DNA from: an uncultured Oscillibacter sp. | GTDB taxonomy: Bacteria; Bacillota; Clostridia; Oscillospirales; Oscillospiraceae | Length of the DNA stretch: 17,373 nt | Direction of reading: 5' to 3' | Assembly: GCA_910577405.1 (NCBI GenBank) | Contig: CAJTMG010000036.1 | Span: forward strand, 1-17,373 | Part shown: positions 1 to 7,312 of the stretch, piece after piece | Layout of the letters: each line of letters begins with the position of its first letter | Position numbering within the stretch: the first letter of the stretch is position 1 | The notes under the pieces: generated by a model | Database searches by the model: none | Told to the model about the DNA's origin: nothing | Seen by the model: only the letters and a program-made list of their open reading frames with translations | Translations under genes and position numbers: made by a program

Positions 1-2
1 CC

Positions 3-101
3 TGGGCTAATACCTGGCTTCAGCAAAACACGCAAGTCAATACAACAAAGGGCGGCCTTAACCGTGGTTCCATAAGAAAACGGGGCGGCGCAAACAAGTG
101 A
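3..101 (+). CDS. Possible 3' end of an unidentified gene, cut by the window edge
   Basis: Frame 3 is open from the window edge to TGA at 99-101, giving 32 codons. The tail is basic and Gly/Asn-rich, with the motif GGLNRGSIRKRGG near the end. Two hairpins follow directly, as expected after a gene end. I do not recognise the family. The stretch is too short to exclude a chance open frame; frame 1 is also open to 75. Confidence 0.3.
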   Translation, partial: WANTWLQQNTQVNTTKGGLNRGSIRKRGGANK

Positions 102-109
102 ACAACTGC

Positions 110-151
110 ACAGAAAACGGGCGATGTCGGCAAGATACCGCCCGTTTCTGT
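110..151 (+). repeat. GC-rich hairpin without T-tract
   Basis: The arms at 110-123 and 139-151 pair over about 13 bp (ACAGAAA/CGGGCG with CGCCCGTTTCTGT, one bulged A). No T-run follows, so it is not a classical intrinsic terminator. It sits 10 bp after a possible gene end and 10 bp before a true terminator, and may stabilise or tandemly support that terminator. Confidence 0.5.
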
Positions 152-160
152 GTCCCGGAC

Positions 161-197
161 AACACCGCAGATTATGAAAAGTCTGCGGTGTTTTTTT
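161..197 (+). terminator. Rho-independent terminator
   Basis: A perfect 11-bp stem (AACACCGCAGA at 161-171 with TCTGCGGTGTT at 182-192) is followed by a run of seven T (191-197). It isolates the ECF sigma operon from whatever is transcribed upstream. Confidence 0.9.
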
Positions 198-269
198 GTG
201 TCCAGATACTGAACGATAAACTATTAAAAGTCAAGCACAAAATGCCAGATAAAAAAATTTTTACTTTTC

Positions 270-298
270 TGCAACGATATCACTCCGTTATACGAATA
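270..298 (+). promoter_or_regulatory. Candidate ECF-type autoregulatory promoter
   Basis: TGCAAC (270-275) and CGAATA (293-298) are separated by 17 bp. Many ECF sigma factors recognise an AAC-containing -35 and a CGA/CGT-containing -10 and transcribe their own operon. The site lies just upstream of the sigma gene at 325, in an AT-rich stretch. The match is short and could be chance. Confidence 0.25.
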
Positions 299-324
299 TA
301 TAAACAGGAACAGGTGGTGAGGCC

Positions 325-861
325 ATGGAGCAAGAGAACAAATGGATACAGGACATTCAGCGCGGAGGTTCCTGTCAGGCGATGGAGCGGTTGGTAGAGC
401 GGTACTACGATGAAATCTACGTTTTTGTTTACCGCCAGACTGGGCAGAAGGAGGACGCCATGAATTTAACTCAGAGCATCTTCCTCGCAATGCTTCGGGC
501 GATTCACTCCTACGACCCGAAGAAAGCTGCCTTTCGCACTTGGCTCTATCGTATTGCCGCCAACAAGGTCATTGACGCCCGCCGTCGGTTCTGTCCTGCT
601 GTCACGCCATTGGAGGAGATGGAGATACCTGTTCAAGAGAACTTTGTTTCTCAGATCCATGACCGGGATTTGCTGGAGCGGATCGAGGGCTATGTGTCCG
701 GGCTGTCTCCTTCGCTTCAGACCGTGTTCCGGCTTAGGCTCTACGGAGAACAGAGCTTCGGAGAAATTGCCGCTGCCCTGGGTCAATCGGAGGCAGCGGT
801 AAAGAGCCAATACTATCGCCTTTTGGGGCAGATCAGAGAGGAGTTTGATCCACATGGATGA
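325..861 (+). CDS. ECF-family RNA polymerase sigma factor
   Basis: A 178-aa sigma-70 family protein with the two-domain ECF layout. Region 2 spans about residues 20-92 and contains the motif YDPKKAAFRTWLYRIAANKV, typical of the region 2.2-2.4 core-binding and -10-recognition helices. A variable linker covers about 93-118. Region 4 (about 120-175) has a helix-turn-helix around SFGEIAAALGQSEAAVKSQ. A purine-rich AGGTGGTGAGG lies just before ATG 325. It is the first gene of a coupled operon; its end overlaps the start of the next gene (ATGGATGA). By analogy with such operons it should activate this transporter operon, held in check by the downstream membrane protein. The inducing signal cannot be read from sequence. 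Length and motifs are complete, so it is probably functional. Confidence 0.93.
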   Translation: MEQENKWIQDIQRGGSCQAMERLVERYYDEIYVFVYRQTGQKEDAMNLTQSIFLAMLRAIHSYDPKKAAFRTWLYRIAANKVIDARRRFCPAVTPLEEMEIPVQENFVSQIHDRDLLERIEGYVSGLSPSLQTVFRLRLYGEQSFGEIAAALGQSEAAVKSQYYRLLGQIREEFDPHG

Positions 862-1570
862 AAAAATCCCCATGCCCACAGACGAGGAGCGGCAGGCAGC
901 CATCCGTCGCATTGTGGAGATGAGCGGAGTGGAACAGAGGGCCAGGCGGCAGAGCGTCCCCCTCTCCGTAGTATTTTTTGGAGTAGAGGACTGCCTATTT
1001 TTGCCGGTACTGGCGGCACTGCTGTGTCTGATTCCAGGGGCGGTTGCGGCCCGGTTTTCCCCTATGGTCCCACTGCTGTTTCTGTTCTCCCTCGCCCTGT
1101 ACGCCGCCCTACATCTGCTGACTGCCTGGAAGGACACAATGAGCGGTGTCGCAGAGTGGCGGCGGAGCTGCCGAGTATCAGCCTGTACCCTTCTGGCTCT
1201 GCGGATGCAGGTATTCGGAGGTTTGGCGGTAATTGTATGCGTTCCCGCTGACATCCTGCTGTGGCTGACTTCCGGGCGGGTCTGGTCCCTGCCATGGATG
1301 CTGGGCCTGTCCTTTTCCAGCCTGTTCCTCTACGCCGCTTTGACCCTGTTTTGTCTGAGACTTCGCTGGGGGATGGTGGTTCCGCCCGCCGTATGGGGTG
1401 CTGTTGGACTGCTTCTGGTTGTCTGGGAGGGAAGTTCCCGGCTGCTGCTCCAAATCCCAGCCCTGGTCCTCTTTTTCCTGGCGGCGGCTGGACTGGCCTG
1501 CTGTCTCCATATTTTGGGACGGACGCTCCGTTATCCCAATCGAGGAGGTCGTTTTTATGCTTACAGTTGA
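854..1570 (+). CDS. Polytopic membrane protein, putative anti-sigma partner
   Basis: A 238-aa protein with about 40 charged, soluble N-terminal residues (many Glu/Arg) followed by about six hydrophobic segments. ATG 854 is chosen because it overlaps the sigma stop codon (859-861) and has AGAGAGGAG at 835-843; an upstream TTG at 845 is also possible. The layout (gene directly behind an ECF sigma, cytoplasmic N-terminus, membrane-anchored body) is that expected of a membrane anti-sigma factor. No zinc-binding His-x3-Cys-x2-Cys anti-sigma motif is present, so this function is inferred from context only. It could equally be an accessory subunit of the ABC transporter encoded next. Its last 14 bases overlap the ATPase gene. 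Confidence 0.8.
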   Translation: MDEKIPMPTDEERQAAIRRIVEMSGVEQRARRQSVPLSVVFFGVEDCLFLPVLAALLCLIPGAVAARFSPMVPLLFLFSLALYAALHLLTAWKDTMSGVAEWRRSCRVSACTLLALRMQVFGGLAVIVCVPADILLWLTSGRVWSLPWMLGLSFSSLFLYAALTLFCLRLRWGMVVPPAVWGAVGLLLVVWEGSSRLLLQIPALVLFFLAAAGLACCLHILGRTLRYPNRGGRFYAYS

Positions 1571-2408
1571 ACACGTCACCAAAAAATACGGCAATTTTAC
1601 CGCCCTGGAGGACATCTCCCTGGAATTTACAGCTGGTGTCTACGGCCTGCTGGCTCCTAATGGGGCGGGCAAGACCACTCTTATCAAAATACTCACCACC
1701 CTGCTGTTTCCCACCTCCGGGCAGATTTTATGGGATGGTGAGGACATTCACGCCTTGGACGAGAGCTACCGGGGCTTGCTGGGTTATTTGCCCCAAGAGT
1801 TTGGCTACTACCCCAGCTATACGCCCCGGCAGTTCCTGCGTTATGTTGCCGCGCTCCAGTGTATCCCTCGAAAGGAGGCCGATGGGAAAATCAGCGAACT
1901 GCTGGAGCTGGTGGGCCTGTCCGATGCGGAACACAAGAAAATGCGGCAGCTGTCCGGGGGAATGCGCCAGCGGGTAGGCATCGCTCAGGCCATGCTCAAC
2001 GACCCCAAGCTGCTGATTCTGGACGAGCCTACCGCTGGCCTGGACCCTCGGGAGCGGGTACGGTTCCGCAATCTGATCCACTCCCTGGCAGAGGACCGGA
2101 TCGTCATCCTCTCCACCCACATCGTCTCCGACATTGAGACCATCGCCGGGCAGATTGTCATGTTCCGGGACCACAGGCTGTTCTGCTGTGATAGCCCGGC
2201 GGGAATCTGCGGCAAGATGAAGGGCCGGGTGTTTGAAGTCCCGGCGGAAACCGCTCTGGAGGAAAACCAGTTTCTCCTCAGCGAGCGGCAGGGGGAACAG
2301 GGAACGGTCTTGCGTATCTTCTGCGACACTCCGCCCAAGGGAGCTGTTCCAGTGACCCCCGGCCTGGAGGATGCGTTCCTTGCTGTCTACCGGGAGGGAC
2401 AGGTATGA
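1557..2408 (+). CDS. ABC transporter ATP-binding protein (BcrA/CcmA-like)
   Basis: A 283-aa cytoplasmic ATPase that powers the two membrane proteins encoded behind it. Walker A is at residues 33-41 (APNGAGKTT; the usual first Gly is Ala), Q-loop Gln80, signature LSGGM at 132-136, Walker B LLILDE at 152-157, D-loop AGLDP at 160-164, and switch His188. The C-terminal ~75 residues form the small extension common in drug-, bacitracin- and antibiotic-peptide-type ABC-2 exporters. ATG 1557 follows CGAGGAGG and lies inside the end of the preceding gene. The stop overlaps the next start as ATGA (2405-2408), so translation is coupled. Substrate unknown; export of a toxic peptide or lipid-active compound is the usual role of this class. 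Confidence 0.93.
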   Translation: MLTVEHVTKKYGNFTALEDISLEFTAGVYGLLAPNGAGKTTLIKILTTLLFPTSGQILWDGEDIHALDESYRGLLGYLPQEFGYYPSYTPRQFLRYVAALQCIPRKEADGKISELLELVGLSDAEHKKMRQLSGGMRQRVGIAQAMLNDPKLLILDEPTAGLDPRERVRFRNLIHSLAEDRIVILSTHIVSDIETIAGQIVMFRDHRLFCCDSPAGICGKMKGRVFEVPAETALEENQFLLSERQGEQGTVLRIFCDTPPKGAVPVTPGLEDAFLAVYREGQV

Positions 2409-3550
2409 GGCTGGTGCGATACGAGTGGAGCAAGCTGGCCCGGTTGCCTGCCTTTTGGGGTGTGCTGATTCTGTGTTTGGCGTTCAACTGCCTGCTCATT
2501 GGCAGCGGGGTTCGTTGGCGTTGGGAGTGGAACGAAGCCGCTTCCATGACCAGCGGATTGGGTCAGCGGGTGGACACCGATTTTTTGGACGGCCTGCGGC
2601 AACAGCCCCTGTCGGAGTATCGGGACCATCTGCTGTCCGCCGCGGAAGGCATGACGGACATCTATGCCGACTACGATTTGCGGTCCCTTGTTGATTATTA
2701 CACCGGCTATGTCAAAAGCTCCTCTGGGGCCGCCGCCTTGATGGAGCACAAATATGACCGGCTGGCGGAACGGGTTGCTCATCTGTCAGAGACGGGGGCA
2801 GCCATGGACTGGTACGGCGGACCGGTTACTCAAAATGTCCATCAATTCCTCTATGGGATTCTGATGCGGGCCGTCCTCACCGAGGGTGCGGTACTGGGGA
2901 TGTTGTCTATGCTCTTCCTGGTGGGTTATGAAAACCAGCAGCGGACGACGGCGGGGGTGTATGCTTCCCGCACTGGAAGAAAACTATGCCGCTGTAAGAC
3001 ACTGGCTGGAATTATTTGGTCATTGGCGATTTATTTCCTATTGGCGGCGGTCACACTGGTTGTGTTTTTGTTGTTATGGGACTGGAGCGGCATCTGGGGC
3101 GGCAGTGTGTCCAGCCAGTTCAATTACATTATTGATATGCTGGTACGCCGTCCCTTTTTCACTTGGGCGGACTTTACCGTGGGGAGTTACCTTGTGTCGG
3201 TGATAGGGCTGGGCGGACTGCTGACTGTGGTGTTCGCGCTGTTGGCGGCAGTCTGCGGGACGTTGGTACAGAATATCTACCTGTCCGCGCTGGTGTTGAC
3301 CTTGTTGCTGTGCGGCGGCGAGGCGGTACAAGCCCTCTGTGCCCAGACAGGACTGTGGATGGGTTACGCTCTGCTGACCTTCCAGCCGGTCAGTGTTTGG
3401 CTGTATGTCAATGGCTGGTTTACCGAGTTGGGCCTGAACGCTTTTGTTCCCTGGCAGGAGACCATCGCAACAGGGCTGGGACTGGCGGTTTGCGGTCTGG
3501 GAACGGCTCTGACTTTGAGACGCTTTGGGCGAAAGGACGTGAAGACATGA
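2405..3550 (+). CDS. ABC-2-like transporter permease, first subunit
   Basis: A 381-aa integral membrane protein. A first transmembrane helix lies at about residues 17-35. A largely hydrophilic ~115-residue segment follows, presumably outside the membrane, and then about six helices between residues 150 and 370. This one-plus-loop-plus-five/six pattern is usual for ABC-2-like permeases encoded with BcrA-type ATPases. The start ATG overlaps the ATPase stop and the stop TGA overlaps the next start, so the three genes form a coupled unit. No conserved substrate-binding motif can be named. It probably forms a heterodimer with the product of the next gene. Confidence 0.88.
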   Translation: MRLVRYEWSKLARLPAFWGVLILCLAFNCLLIGSGVRWRWEWNEAASMTSGLGQRVDTDFLDGLRQQPLSEYRDHLLSAAEGMTDIYADYDLRSLVDYYTGYVKSSSGAAALMEHKYDRLAERVAHLSETGAAMDWYGGPVTQNVHQFLYGILMRAVLTEGAVLGMLSMLFLVGYENQQRTTAGVYASRTGRKLCRCKTLAGIIWSLAIYFLLAAVTLVVFLLLWDWSGIWGGSVSSQFNYIIDMLVRRPFFTWADFTVGSYLVSVIGLGGLLTVVFALLAAVCGTLVQNIYLSALVLTLLLCGGEAVQALCAQTGLWMGYALLTFQPVSVWLYVNGWFTELGLNAFVPWQETIATGLGLAVCGLGTALTLRRFGRKDVKT

Positions 3551-4716
3551 GTTTATTTTGGCAGGAGCTGAAAAAAATCTGGCGTCCCGGAATTTTGGTG
3601 GGCATTGTCCTGCTGGGGTTGATCTACTACTATATGTTCCCCAGTTTCTACATTGAACACTTTTCCAATGGCGCCTATGCTCAGGATGAGTTCGGTCTGT
3701 CGGTGGAGTGGGTGGAGCAGTATGGGCCCACTTTGGAACCAGAGGAGCGGGCAGAGTTGGACAGCCGGCTGGCGGAGGAGATTGCCATATTTGACCGACA
3801 GCTGGAAGAAATCCCCGAAGCCGCAGCGGTGGGTGTGACCGGCTACGACAGTTTTCAGATTTTTTCCAGCCAGCACGACCACGATGAAATAGAGATACAG
3901 GCGGAGTGGAAGATCCGAAACCGCACCAACTGCGATACAATCTCGACCATCCAGCATATGTTGGAGCGTTATGATGCCTCAAGGGATTATCTCCGGCAGC
4001 ACGGCTATTTTGAGTTCTACACAGCAAAGGAGCAGGAGCAAATACTGGCGGTAAACAGTTGGCCCAGAAGCCTCCTGAGCGGCTCGGTGATGGATTCTAC
4101 TGACTACTATTTCAAGTATCTGGCCCAATGGACAGCCATCAGCGTCATTCTGCTTCTGTCCCCTACCCTGGTGCGGGACCGGCTTCGACGGACTCGATCT
4201 CTCCAGTGGTCCAGCCGACGGGGGCGGTGGGTGCTGCATACCCAACTGACGGCGGGGCTGATTTCCGCGCTGCTGCTGAGTGTGATGAATGTGACAGTTT
4301 ACGCCATTCCGTTCTTGGCGCAAGGCCCTCTCGCGCTGAAAGACTGTCCCTTGGGCAACTCTGTCTGGGCTGGCGGAACGCCTTGGTTCAACTGGACCTA
4401 CGGGCAGTATCTGATTATTTTGACCGGGATGGTGCTGGCGCTGGGGATAGGAATCGGCACAGTGACCTTGTTTTTGTCCCGGTTCAGCGACAACTATGTG
4501 TCCATGCTGCTCAAGGCGTTTCCGTTGTTTGTGGTAATGGGTGGATTTTTCGCCACATGGGTGGTAGACAGGGCATTTTTCCTCCGACCCGCCTGGGATT
4601 ACGCTGAGTTCTATGTGTCAAAGGGGGCAGAGGCGGTCTGTGTTGCGGTGCTGTTGATCGTTGGTTCGATGCTGACAGGATGGAGTTGTTTGCGGCAAAG
4701 AAGATTGGAATGCTGA
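3547..4716 (+). CDS. ABC-2-like transporter permease, second subunit
   Basis: A 389-aa integral membrane protein and the last gene of the operon. ATG 3547 overlaps the previous stop (ATGA). Helix 1 lies at about residues 15-31. A long charged region (about 35-190) follows, rich in Glu and Asp, with a run of acidic and His residues around SSQHDHDEIEIQ. Five or six helices fill the C-terminal half. The same architecture as the preceding permease suggests that the two are paralogous halves of one channel. The acidic, His-bearing loop is larger than in minimal ABC-2 permeases and may meet the substrate or the signal. Function beyond transport is not visible. Confidence 0.87.
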   Translation: MSLFWQELKKIWRPGILVGIVLLGLIYYYMFPSFYIEHFSNGAYAQDEFGLSVEWVEQYGPTLEPEERAELDSRLAEEIAIFDRQLEEIPEAAAVGVTGYDSFQIFSSQHDHDEIEIQAEWKIRNRTNCDTISTIQHMLERYDASRDYLRQHGYFEFYTAKEQEQILAVNSWPRSLLSGSVMDSTDYYFKYLAQWTAISVILLLSPTLVRDRLRRTRSLQWSSRRGRWVLHTQLTAGLISALLLSVMNVTVYAIPFLAQGPLALKDCPLGNSVWAGGTPWFNWTYGQYLIILTGMVLALGIGIGTVTLFLSRFSDNYVSMLLKAFPLFVVMGGFFATWVVDRAFFLRPAWDYAEFYVSKGAEAVCVAVLLIVGSMLTGWSCLRQRRLEC

Positions 4717-5003
4717 AAGCAAACAAATCTCAAAACGCAAACAGCAACTTCTGGGGCAGATGCTCTATGCCACATGACCTGATGTACTTTCAAGCATCTA
4801 TACTGTGGCATAAAACACGTAAAAGGGCGGAATCAACCTGTTTCTTAGCGGCATTGAAGGGGGAAAGCAAGTTTAATAGCGCGGGCACATTCCATAATAG
4901 AATTAATCATTCTGCTGCGGAAGCTGGCCTCGCAGACGACAGAGTATACTTGTTTGCAGTCGCCCGAAAATCACGCCTGAAATTTTCCGTACACGCATTT
5001 TCA
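4717..5003. other. Non-coding stretch behind the ABC operon
   Basis: No convincing gene. It holds an inverted repeat (4766-4812) and short open stretches without ribosome sites. Base composition is more AT-rich than in the flanking genes, in keeping with element backbone or decayed DNA. Confidence 0.5.
4766..4812. repeat. 9-bp inverted repeat
   Basis: TATGCCACA (4766-4774) and TGTGGCATA (4804-4812) are exact inverted copies 29 bp apart. Within the interval GATGCT and AGCATC form a second, interleaved pair. No T-run follows, so a terminator is unlikely. It may be an operator or recombination-protein site, or chance. Confidence 0.45.
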
Positions 5004-5041
5004 AAGGACGGCTTCTCTATTTTGGGGAAGCCGTTTTTTTG
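5004..5041 (+). terminator. Rho-independent terminator
   Basis: ACGGCTTC pairs with GAAGCCGT across a TCTATTTTGGG loop, with extra wobble pairs, and a run of seven T follows. It is likely the end of the ABC operon transcript, about 290 bp behind the last gene, or of a lost gene. Confidence 0.75.
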
Positions 5042-5084
5042 TAAGCGCTCGCAGACGGCTGGCTTTGATTTCCCCGGCGACTGA

Positions 5085-5423
5085 GTGTCTTTACTGGTGA
5101 TTTTGCGACTGCCCTTTGCACAGCCGGACGCCTTGACAGAGAGGATGAAAGAAAGCTGTTCCGACCTGAATTCTTTCATTCGAGCTGTTGTTGTTCCAGA
5201 GATGCAGATCAAGCTCCGGCAGGGTTTTGGATAAGCTGTCCGAACCGGGACAGACACCTGCGTCATTGTCATTCTGGACGAGCGGTCAGACCCCGGACAG
5301 AGCTGCTTTCAGGACGTAAAAAGCGCCTTGCCGGATATGTGGATTACGGACGAACTTCAGGAGTCAGAATCGTTTTTTCGAAGCGTCAAAGGGGCGGAAT
5401 ACTTCCTTGGAGGAGAAAAGTGA
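5085..5423 (+). pseudogene. ORF remnant with one in-frame stop, unknown family
   Basis: Reading frame 3 from GTG 5085 to TGA 5421-5423 is open for 112 codons except for a single TAA at 5232-5234. Both halves look protein-like: the first contains ALTERMKESCSDLNSFIRAV, the second VIVILDERSDPGQSCFQDV and a SFFRSVKGAEYFLGGEK end. No ribosome site precedes the GTG, so the true start may be lost. I do not recognise the family. It is probably a small element gene inactivated by a nonsense change. A sequencing error at the TAA, or two separate short genes, are alternatives. Confidence 0.45.
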
Positions 5424-5504
5424 CTCCAGCGATTCAAGGCCCTCTGTGATAAAACTGGAATCTTTGACGCACAGAAGCATATTCATAAATTGAGGTGATG
5501 CAAA

Positions 5505-5699
5505 TTGGAAGGCGCACAGCGGGAACTGCTCTGCATTCTATTGGGGCATATTCAAACGCTTGGATTTATATCGAAATCCACCTATTCCGGCGCAGCAGAT
5601 TTGGTACAATCCGAGATGGACCTTCCTGCATTTTTCCGATATCCTGTGTGCTTGACAAAGGAGGCGGATGCAGATGAACATACTCAAAATACGGAATGA
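5505..5699 (+). CDS. Small 64-aa protein upstream of and overlapping the recombinase gene
   Basis: TTG 5505 is preceded by GAGGTG at 5492-5497 with ideal 7-nt spacing, which supports the rare start codon. The 64-aa product is mostly helical-looking in its first half (about RELLCILLGHIQTLGF) and ends in a polar tail. Its last 32 bases overlap the recombinase start in another frame, so the two are probably co-expressed. I do not recognise the family. Small proteins encoded beside large serine recombinases can be recombination directionality factors or regulators. That role is a hypothesis here. Confidence 0.55.
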   Translation: MEGAQRELLCILLGHIQTLGFISKSTYSGAADLVQSEMDLPAFFRYPVCLTKEADADEHTQNTE

Positions 5700-7305
5700 A
5701 CTGCGGAGCGGCAAGACGATTTTTGACCTGCCGCTGCGTGTGACGTTTTACGCCAGGGTATCCACGGACAAGGACGAGCAGATCAACAGTCTGGAAAATC
5801 AGGTGCAATATTACACCGAACTGATTCAGAGCAAGGGAAACTGGACGTTCATACCAGGCTACATAGACGAAGGAATCAGCGGCACCAGCACGAAAAAGCG
5901 GGATAGCTTCAATCGGATGATAAGGGACGCCAAAGCGGGGCGGTTTGACTTTATCATTACGAAGGAGATATCCCGCTTTTCCCGTTCCACGCTGGACAGC
6001 ATCAAGTACACGCAGGAGCTTCTTGAACACGACGTAGGGGTGCTGTTCCAGAACGACAACATCAACACGCTGGACAGCGACAGTGAATTCCGGCTGGTAG
6101 TCATGGCGGGAGTAGCACAGGACGAGGTACGCAAGCTCTCAGAGCGTCTGAAATTCGGTTTCCGGCAGGCCATCAAGAACGGTCATGTACTGGGGAACGA
6201 CCGTCTGTGGGGCTACGACAAGAAGGACTGCGTGCTGACCATCAACGAAGCGGAAGCCCAGATAGTCCGGCGGATTTTCGATCTTTACGCAAACCAGCAG
6301 ATGGGAGTCCGGCGGATTTCACAGACCCTGTATGACGAAGGCATTACCAGCCGGAAGGGAGGCCCATTCAATGTCCTGACCATCCGGCACATTCTCTGCA
6401 ATCCGAAATACAAAGGCTGGTACTGCGCCAACAAATCGCAGACGGTAGACTACCGCAGCAAACGGAAGATTTTCCTGGACGAAAGCGAATGGGTGATGTA
6501 TCCGGACCCGTCGATTCCAGCCATCGTATCGGAAGAGCTGTGGGACCGTGCCAACGCGCTGTATAAACGCCGCAGCCGTCAGATGAAGGCCCATCAGAGC
6601 AGGGCGGAATTCCACAACCGCTATCCCTACAGCGGGAAAATCGTCTGCGAGGAACACGGGACCAGCTTCCACCGGCAGGTATTGAAAAGCGCCAAAGGGA
6701 AAAAAGAAGTCTGGTATTGCCGGGAGTACCGCAATCAAGGCCGCGCCGGGTGTATTGCTCCACAGGTAAGAACATCGGAGCTGAATCGGGTAATGGCTTC
6801 CATTTTTGAAGAACTGCTCCTGGACCGGCAGGCTGTAATAGACGCCGTACTGGAAACCATCCGGGCAGTTCCGGGCGGCCGCGATTATGCCCAGGATATC
6901 CGCCGTATAGAAGAAGATCTGTCCTCCATCGCGGCGAAAAAAGACCGTCTGCTGGAAATGAGCATTGAGGGCGTGATTACCATGGCGGAATTCAAACAGC
7001 GCAACGACGGCTTCAACAAGCAGGCGCAAGGTCTGGAGGAATCGCTGACGGCTTTGCGGGCGGAGATGGAAAAAGAACAGCAGACCACGGCCCGTGCAGA
7101 GGACATCCGGCGTGTGCTGGAACAGGAGCTTTCCTTCCAGAATGGCATAGATTCCGCCTTGGTAACAACGATTCTGGACAAAATTGTGGTCAAAAAGGGC
7201 AGTACCAGGGAGAAACTCTATCTGGACATTTACCTGAAATTCGGCAGTCCTCTGGGAATCGTTCTGGACAGAGAAAAATCTTCCTTTTGCGTCAACCGTT
7301 CTTAA
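5674..7305 (+). CDS. Large serine recombinase, SpoIVCA-like (skin excision)
   Basis: A 543-aa site-specific recombinase. The resolvase/invertase catalytic domain spans about residues 20-165. The nucleophile Ser30 lies in FYARVSTD, and the conserved ISRFSRSTLD segment carries active-site Arg residues. The 'recombinase' DNA-binding domain covers about 180-290. A zinc-ribbon-like domain follows, with Cys-rich pieces YSGKIVCEEHG and WYCREY...GC. A coiled-coil-like Glu/Lys-rich stretch runs from about 410 to 480. ATG 5674 is preferred over 5668 because AAAGGAGG (5657-5664) then has 9-nt spacing. It converges on the truncated sigK, and its stop codon lies in the sigK junction. In B. subtilis and C. 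difficile the equivalent enzyme, made in the mother cell, excises skin and rebuilds sigK. All catalytic motifs look intact. Confidence 0.9.
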   Translation: MNILKIRNELRSGKTIFDLPLRVTFYARVSTDKDEQINSLENQVQYYTELIQSKGNWTFIPGYIDEGISGTSTKKRDSFNRMIRDAKAGRFDFIITKEISRFSRSTLDSIKYTQELLEHDVGVLFQNDNINTLDSDSEFRLVVMAGVAQDEVRKLSERLKFGFRQAIKNGHVLGNDRLWGYDKKDCVLTINEAEAQIVRRIFDLYANQQMGVRRISQTLYDEGITSRKGGPFNVLTIRHILCNPKYKGWYCANKSQTVDYRSKRKIFLDESEWVMYPDPSIPAIVSEELWDRANALYKRRSRQMKAHQSRAEFHNRYPYSGKIVCEEHGTSFHRQVLKSAKGKKEVWYCREYRNQGRAGCIAPQVRTSELNRVMASIFEELLLDRQAVIDAVLETIRAVPGGRDYAQDIRRIEEDLSSIAAKKDRLLEMSIEGVITMAEFKQRNDGFNKQAQGLEESLTALRAEMEKEQQTTARAEDIRRVLEQELSFQNGIDSALVTTILDKIVVKKGSTREKLYLDIYLKFGSPLGIVLDREKSSFCVNRS

Positions 7306-7312
7306 CGATGTG
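7288..7312. other. Element/sigK attachment junction
   Basis: On the minus strand the conserved sigma-K stretch RLVAHIVK is intact, and then the frame changes to Asn-Gly-stop (7300-7292), where intact sigma-K continues with Lys and an aromatic residue. The crossover must therefore lie near 7295-7303. The exact core cannot be set without the other end. The recombinase stop TAA at 7303-7305 falls in the same bases. Confidence 0.6.

Larger units (their letters stand above)
1..7303. mobile_element. Right part of a skin-like element interrupting sigK (left end outside window)
   Basis: The sigma-K reading frame on the minus strand breaks off at 7292, exactly where a convergent large serine recombinase gene ends. 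In B. subtilis and C. difficile the recombinase gene of the skin element lies at this place and in this orientation, next to the 5' half of sigK. The 3' half of sigK (regions 2.3-4) should lie on the minus strand to the left. No minus-strand reading frame resembling it exists between 1 and 7291, so the element is longer than 7.3 kb. The boundary is placed within about 7295-7303. Visible cargo is the ECF sigma/ABC transporter operon. What is seen is the truncated sigK and the adjacent recombinase. Developmental excision is inferred from the known systems. A dead insertion or a second nested element on the left cannot be excluded. Confidence 0.7.

Noticed and set aside
4680..5084. 134-codon plus-strand frame after the ABC operon
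   Set aside because: It starts inside the last permease gene, runs through the inverted repeat and the terminator hairpin, and has no protein-like pattern.
5464..5491. TTGACG-16-TAAATT promoter-like pair and a sigma-E-like CATATTCAT before the 64-aa gene
   Set aside because: Either would start transcription at or after the GAGGTG ribosome site of that gene. It could serve only the recombinase, and the -10 matches are weak.
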